From NCBI GenBank assembly GCA_902459845.2, contig CABPSV020000070.1, forward strand, positions 1-34,683: a stretch of DNA of 34,683 nucleotides, given 5' to 3'. Position numbers and translations under genes: made by a program. Below the pieces are notes generated by a model that was given only the letters and a program-made list of their open reading frames with translations, had not been told where the DNA came from and ran no database searches. Below, in pieces: positions 30,632 through 34,683 of the stretch. Each line of letters opens with the position of its first letter. Within the stretch, counting starts at the first letter, position 1. The DNA comes from Hepatocystis sp. ex Piliocolobus tephrosceles (lineage: Eukaryota > Apicomplexa > Aconoidasida > Haemosporida > Plasmodiidae).

Positions 30632-31374
30632 TATGACAAAAGTTTATATAAGTTAGCATATGATAAAAGAACCTTAAAGCACAAATATGTTTGTTTTTCG
30701 CTTTACGTTTCGTGTTTACTGTTTTTTTTTTTTTTTTTTTTTTTTCAATAACATTACTATGTAAATGTAATGACGCAAGTGTAATAATTATATTTTTTTT
30801 GACTTATATTAGATAAACGAATTGTGGATTCACATATACATACATACATACATATGTATGCGTCTAAATATATTAGTTACGAACCTACGGACACAATGCG
30901 ATAACTTTTTAATAACTCATCTGGGAAAAGAGAAAATATGGACAATCTATTTTTTTCATCACTTGTTGTACATATGTATCCTTTAGGTTTATGTAAAACA
31001 ATCCATTTATTTACTTTTTTAGAAATGTTTTGAACTAATTTATTTATATGAACTAGTTTGTTGTTAATTTTAAGTTTACAGTTTGTTATATTTACATGTG
31101 TGCCTGGATTTTTTATAATAACATTATTGATTTTTACATTTCCATCTTCTATAAACTTATCTGATTTTCTTCTTGATATTTTTTTTTCTATAGCTATTAA
31201 TTTGTTTAACCTAATAATATTTGAGTTCTCATTGCTGTTTGCTGCTGTTAAAATAAAGCAAGCAACATTATTATTACTATGTTGTAATAGTAGTAATATT
31301 AATACAAAAATTAATATTAAACAATTAAAGAACGGTTTGTAGTTCGTAAAATAAACATGAATTAAAAAAGTCAT
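30100..31374 (-). CDS. RNA pseudouridine synthase, RsuA/RluB/RluE/RluF family, probably apicoplast
   Basis: Exons 30885-31374 and 30100-30575 join across a 309-bp intron (donor gttcgt, acceptor attcag) to 321 aa. Residues 1-40 contain a hydrophobic core (NCLILIFVLILLLL) like a secretory signal, followed by an Asn-rich stretch, as in apicoplast-targeted proteins. An S4 RNA-binding domain lies at about 53-95 (IRLNKLIAIEKKISRRKSDK), then VLHKPKGYICTTSD and, formed exactly at the splice junction, VGRLDRNTSGVLLLT with catalytic Asp167. The late motifs TIKEGRNRQIKKMFE and KIKRTAFENI are family-typical. The enzyme isomerises uridine in bacterial-type rRNA, so organellar 16S/23S rRNA is the likely substrate (inference). 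The donor gttcgt is unusual, but the motif continuity supports it. Confidence 0.92.
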
Positions 31375-32017
31375 TGATTTTTTTTTTTTTCTTCTTTTTT
31401 TTTGTCATTAACAATTGCTTGTAATAAAAAATTTTATAATAAAATAGTAATTATTTTTTATTTTCTTTGGAAATATATGTTCAACAAAATAAAGCACAAA
31501 TACCCATATATATTTAATTATTTTTAATTAAATAAGGAATATCCTTAACCCCAATGTACTGCTTCCTAATTACTGACAAAAAAAAAAAAGTGAGTAAAAT
31601 AAAAAAAACGTATATATGTTGTATAACTATAAAATAACCTTTTTTTTAATATATAAAACATATCATAAGAATCAAAAAACGAAGAATAAAAGTACATGGT
31701 AAATTAAGTTGGAGAAAAAAAAAAAAAAAAAAATGTCATATATATATATATATATATCATACAACTATTTCATAATTTGGTTATACTATTTTATTTTATT
31801 TCCTCTATCTATTTAGTATGTGCATTTACAATGCGTTCCTAGTTCCTATGTTATATTTAATATGTTTTGTATATATAAATAAATTTAATTTTATTATAAA
31901 AAGTGTATGAAACTAAAAATAAGTTTTTTTTTTTTTTTTTTCTTGTTAACTTTTTGTGTAGTTTGATGAGTTTCCTAATGGGGTAAGAAAAAAAAAGGAT
32001 AAACTATTGATACGCAA
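31375..32017. other. Spacer between pseudouridine synthase and photolyase fragment
   Basis: AT-rich sequence with poly(A) (31714-31733), poly(T) (31924-31941) and a TA run (31738-31757). I read the minus strand in all frames for the missing photolyase C-terminal domain. There are almost no Trp codons and no family motif. Confidence 0.75.
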
Positions 32018-32243
32018 ATAAATAAATAAATAAATAAATGAATAAATGAATAAATAAATGAATAAATGAATAAATGAATAAATGAATAAATGAATAAATA
32101 AATGAATAAATGAATAAATAATAAATGAATAAAAAATGAATAAATGAATAAATAAATGAATAAATAAATGAATAAATAAATAAATGAATAAATAAATGAA
32201 TAAATGAATAAATAAATGAATAAATAAATAAATAAATAAAGAC
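32018..32243. repeat. AATA/AATG microsatellite array
   Basis: About 55 tetranucleotide units of AAATAAATGAAT type. It lies just downstream of the photolyase stop and creates hydrophobic artefact frames on the minus strand. Confidence 0.95.
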
Positions 32244-32258
32244 ATGTGAGTAGCTGTT

Positions 32259-34292
32259 TCAACTTATAAAGAGAGATGTGTGTGTTTGTTTGTTTGTATG
32301 TTTTTTTTTTCTTTTTTTTTTTTTTTCTTTTTTTTTTTTTAAACACCTTTGTGCAGATATAAGACCTAAATGCACATAAATCATAAGGATAGAACTATTA
32401 ATATCACTATTAGGATTATTTTTATGAACATTATATTTATTTAATTTATTTTGGCAGAAGTTAGTTAATATATTTTTTGCCATTTTTTCTGTACAAACAA
32501 AATTATTTATACAGGAACAATTATCAACGAATGTTAATTTTTTTAATATATCATCCATATCAAATGGTTCAGGATATTGAACTGTTTGATTAACCATTTT
32601 TAATTTTATATATTCAATTAAAAAAGTAGATAAAAGTGTTTGTATTTTTGGTTTGATAGTACGTGCAGATAATTCTTCATTTTTTGAAGCTAACCAAACA
32701 GGTATAATATTATGTGAATCAACTTGTAATATTTTAATTTTTTTTTTTTTTGATAAATAAGTAAGATTATCAATAAAATTTTTTTCTTCTTCTAATACAT
32801 GTAAATCACAAACAACTGTTTTTATTTTATGTATTTTTAAAAATTCTATAAATTCATCAATCATAAATATAGTTAAAACATAAAAAGGTATATTTAATTG
32901 TTTTTTTAAATTTATTTCTAATTGTTTTAATATTTTTAATTTTATATCAATATATCTATGTGTATATTTTTCTTTTCTATTTAAATATGTACATGCGTAT
33001 AAGTTACATTTTTGTTTACATGCTAGCTCATGTGCATATAAAAGTGACCAATTATCTTCTACTCGGAAATCTCTTGTTAATAATAACAATATATCTTTTT
33101 TGTCATTATCTGCATTATCTTCTATATTTACATTGGAGTTATACTCGTTTTTTTTTAATATCAAGGAATTATTACTATTATATAAAAATGAATCTTTATT
33201 ATTTTCAAAAATAGTTAAACATCGAACTCGTTTTTTTAAAATATCTATTTTTTTTTCATCAGAAATTTCATATATATTTTTTTTTTTATGCGTGCTACTA
33301 CTAATGATAGTTTTATTACTATTTCTTAAGTTATCTTTTGTTATTTTTTGTATATTATTTTTTTTACTTTTTAATATAATAGTGTCGCATGAAATATTTA
33401 ACTTATAAGTGTCCTTATTTAATGGAGTTTCTTTAAAAGTGTCAGCACTATGACACTTTATATTTTTGTCACTCACAGTAGTTTTATAACCACTGTTGCT
33501 TTTGTCACTCACAGTAGTTTTATAACCACTGTTGCTTTTGTCACTAACAGTAGTTTTATAACCACTGTTGCTTTTGTTACTAACAGTAGTTTTATAACCA
33601 CTGTTGCTTTTGTCACTAACAGTAGTTTTATAACCACTGTTGCTTTTGTTACTATCTCTTAAAACTGTACCATTATCACTAGTTGTTAAACTTTGCGTTT
33701 TATCTTTTTTTGCTATACCCACAAAAGTTTCATTCAAAGAGTTTGTTTTTTTATTTATTACATTATTTGTTTCATATATATTTTTGTATTTACTTGTTAT
33801 TTGATTGTAATTTTCTTTTAATGGGTTCCTTAAACAAAATTGGTTGTTTATATTTTTTTGCTCCAGTTTTTCTATTTTTTCTTTTGTTTCTATTTTTTCT
33901 TTTGTTTCTATTTTTTCTTTTGTTTCTATTTTTTCATTTTTACTATTTAAATCTAAAGTTATTAATTTACTTATAGATGGTAATGGTTTAACAACATATT
34001 TTAATTCCTGATTTCCATGAACTTGTTTAATTTTTGTTTCTTCCCGTTTTTGTATATTATTGTCTAATTCAGAATTGTTCTTTTTTTGTTTTGAATATCT
34101 GTTGATCGTTTCTTGTAACAAAATGTTTTCATTTATTTTTTTTGTGTCTATTATGTTACAGTTTGTTTTGTCATTTTTATTATTTATTTCATCTTCTATA
34201 TGTAATGAATATTTTTTTTCTATATCTTTTATATTATTCGTAAAAAGTGTTATTTCATCATCATGCACCTTCGTAGTTTTAATTTCATTCAT
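32259..34292 (-). CDS. Class II CPD photolyase, truncated: lacks FAD-binding domain
   Basis: Open frame of 677 aa. Residues 1-395 are a low-complexity extension with KIETKE and SDKSNSGYKTTV repeats. From about 400 the class II photolyase N-terminal domain is clear: LLLLTRDFRVEDNWSLLYAH (T406-R407-D408), VVCDLHVL, HNIIPVWLASKNEELSARTIKPKI and finally YVHLGLISAQR ending at R649. The expected C-terminal half (the FAD and DNA-lesion domain with its many Trp residues) is missing; the frame runs into CLKKKKEKKKKRKKK and stops. AAAG/gtgttt at 32346 could be an intron donor, but no continuation exists within the window on the minus strand. It could be a pseudogene or relic, a misassembly at the poly(T)/ATAA block, or a product cut short. 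Photoreactivation as shown is not supported. Confidence 0.85.
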   Translation of the reverse strand: MNEIKTTKVHDDEITLFTNNIKDIEKKYSLHIEDEINNKNDKTNCNIIDTKKINENILLQETINRYSKQKKNNSELDNNIQKREETKIKQVHGNQELKYVVKPLPSISKLITLDLNSKNEKIETKEKIETKEKIETKEKIEKLEQKNINNQFCLRNPLKENYNQITSKYKNIYETNNVINKKTNSLNETFVGIAKKDKTQSLTTSDNGTVLRDSNKSNSGYKTTVSDKSNSGYKTTVSNKSNSGYKTTVSDKSNSGYKTTVSDKSNSGYKTTVSDKNIKCHSADTFKETPLNKDTYKLNISCDTIILKSKKNNIQKITKDNLRNSNKTIISSSTHKKKNIYEISDEKKIDILKKRVRCLTIFENNKDSFLYNSNNSLILKKNEYNSNVNIEDNADNDKKDILLLLTRDFRVEDNWSLLYAHELACKQKCNLYACTYLNRKEKYTHRYIDIKLKILKQLEINLKKQLNIPFYVLTIFMIDEFIEFLKIHKIKTVVCDLHVLEEEKNFIDNLTYLSKKKKIKILQVDSHNIIPVWLASKNEELSARTIKPKIQTLLSTFLIEYIKLKMVNQTVQYPEPFDMDDILKKLTFVDNCSCINNFVCTEKMAKNILTNFCQNKLNKYNVHKNNPNSDINSSILMIYVHLGLISAQRCLKKKKEKKKKRKKKHTNKQTHTSLFIS
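33462..33655 (-). repeat. In-frame SDKSNSGYKTTV array (36 bp)
   Basis: Five to six near-identical 36-bp units in the N-terminal extension of the photolyase ORF. Units alternate GTCACTCACAG and GTCACTAACAG or GTTACTAACAG variants. Confidence 0.93.
33873..33935 (-). repeat. In-frame KIETKE array (18 bp)
   Basis: Three and a half 18-bp units encode IETKEK in the photolyase N-terminal extension. Confidence 0.9.
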
Positions 34293-34409
34293 TTTGTTGC
34301 TTTATTTTAAAAAAAATATAAAACTTGTAACGAAAAAATTAACATGGGTTGTGTGTGTGTGTGTATGTATATTTAGCTGTACATGTTAAAAAAAACATAA
34401 ATAAATGTG
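34293..34409. other. Upstream flank of photolyase ORF
   Basis: Short AT-rich flank with a GT microsatellite (34349-34363), leading into the terminal minisatellite. Confidence 0.6.
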
Positions 34410-34683
34410 TTTTTAACATTTATTTATATTTTTTATTTATTTATGTTTTTTATTTATGCTTTTTATTTATTTATGCTTTTTATTTATGTTTTTTATTTAT
34501 GCTTTTTATTTATGTTTTTTATTTATGCTTTTTATTTATGTTTTTTATTTATGCTTTTTATTTATGTTTTTTATTTATGCTTTTTATTTATGTTTTTTAT
34601 TTATGCTTTTTATTTATGTTTTTTATTTATGCTTTTTATTTATGTTTTTTATTTATGTTTTTTATTTATGCTTTTTATTTATG
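34410..34683. repeat. 13-bp minisatellite at window end
   Basis: About 20 units alternate TTTTTTATTTATG and CTTTTTATTTATG, giving a 26-bp higher-order period. The array runs off the end of the window. Confidence 0.93.

Noticed and set aside
31946..32346. Minus-strand frames in the ATAA array as photolyase continuation
   Set aside because: They encode only Leu/Phe/Ile/His repeats, with none of the Trp-rich FAD-domain motifs.

Overview
The window looks like a nuclear chromosome segment of a malaria parasite (Plasmodium). The DNA is extremely AT-rich, intergenic DNA is full of poly(A)/poly(T) tracts and short microsatellites, introns are short and AT-rich, proteins carry long Lys/Asn-rich low-complexity inserts, and one gene encodes a plastid-type enzyme behind a signal-like N terminus. 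I cannot fix the species. From memory (not checked), the order DDX47 helicase, SmD2, patatin, SNW1, saccharopine dehydrogenase-like, S30, pseudouridine synthase resembles a stretch of P. falciparum chromosome 2. Both ends of the window lie in low-complexity DNA (69 A at the left, a 13-bp minisatellite at the right), so it may be a whole contig.

Layout. 124-1887 (-): DDX47/Rrp3-type DEAD-box helicase. 2936-3544 (+): two-exon SmD2. 5294-12826 (+): giant ATGL-like patatin phospholipase with about ten unrelated in-frame tandem arrays. 14012-15730 (-): SNW1/SKIP/Prp45, whose start I place on a 17-nt first exon. 15731-21669: about 6 kb that is gene-poor but not empty. It holds a probable small four-exon gene on the minus strand (17190-17834), two diverged duplications, and two GC-rich foldable elements that could be ncRNAs. 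21670-23043 (+): SCCPDH-like oxidoreductase. 24781-25664 (+): ribosomal protein S30 with a 4-nt first exon. 26219-26590 (-): small single-span membrane protein. 27898-29114 (+): RAMP4/SERP with a 9-nt first exon. 30100-31374 (-): two-exon RsuA/RluB-type pseudouridine synthase, probably apicoplast-targeted. 32259-34292 (-): class II photolyase that stops just after the conserved SAQR segment, with no FAD-binding domain anywhere downstream.

Functional themes. Most genes are housekeeping RNA/protein-synthesis genes: rRNA processing (DDX47), splicing (SmD2, SNW1), ribosome (S30), secretory-pathway stress (RAMP4) and organellar rRNA modification. Lipid metabolism is represented by the patatin and the oxidoreductase. 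Nothing is an operon. Genes are separated by 0.5-2 kb of AT-rich spacer apart from the 6-kb region. The most interesting leads are the truncated photolyase next to a probable synteny change, the foldable elements and duplications in the gene-poor region, the cryptic four-exon gene, and the recurrent use of very short initiator exons.
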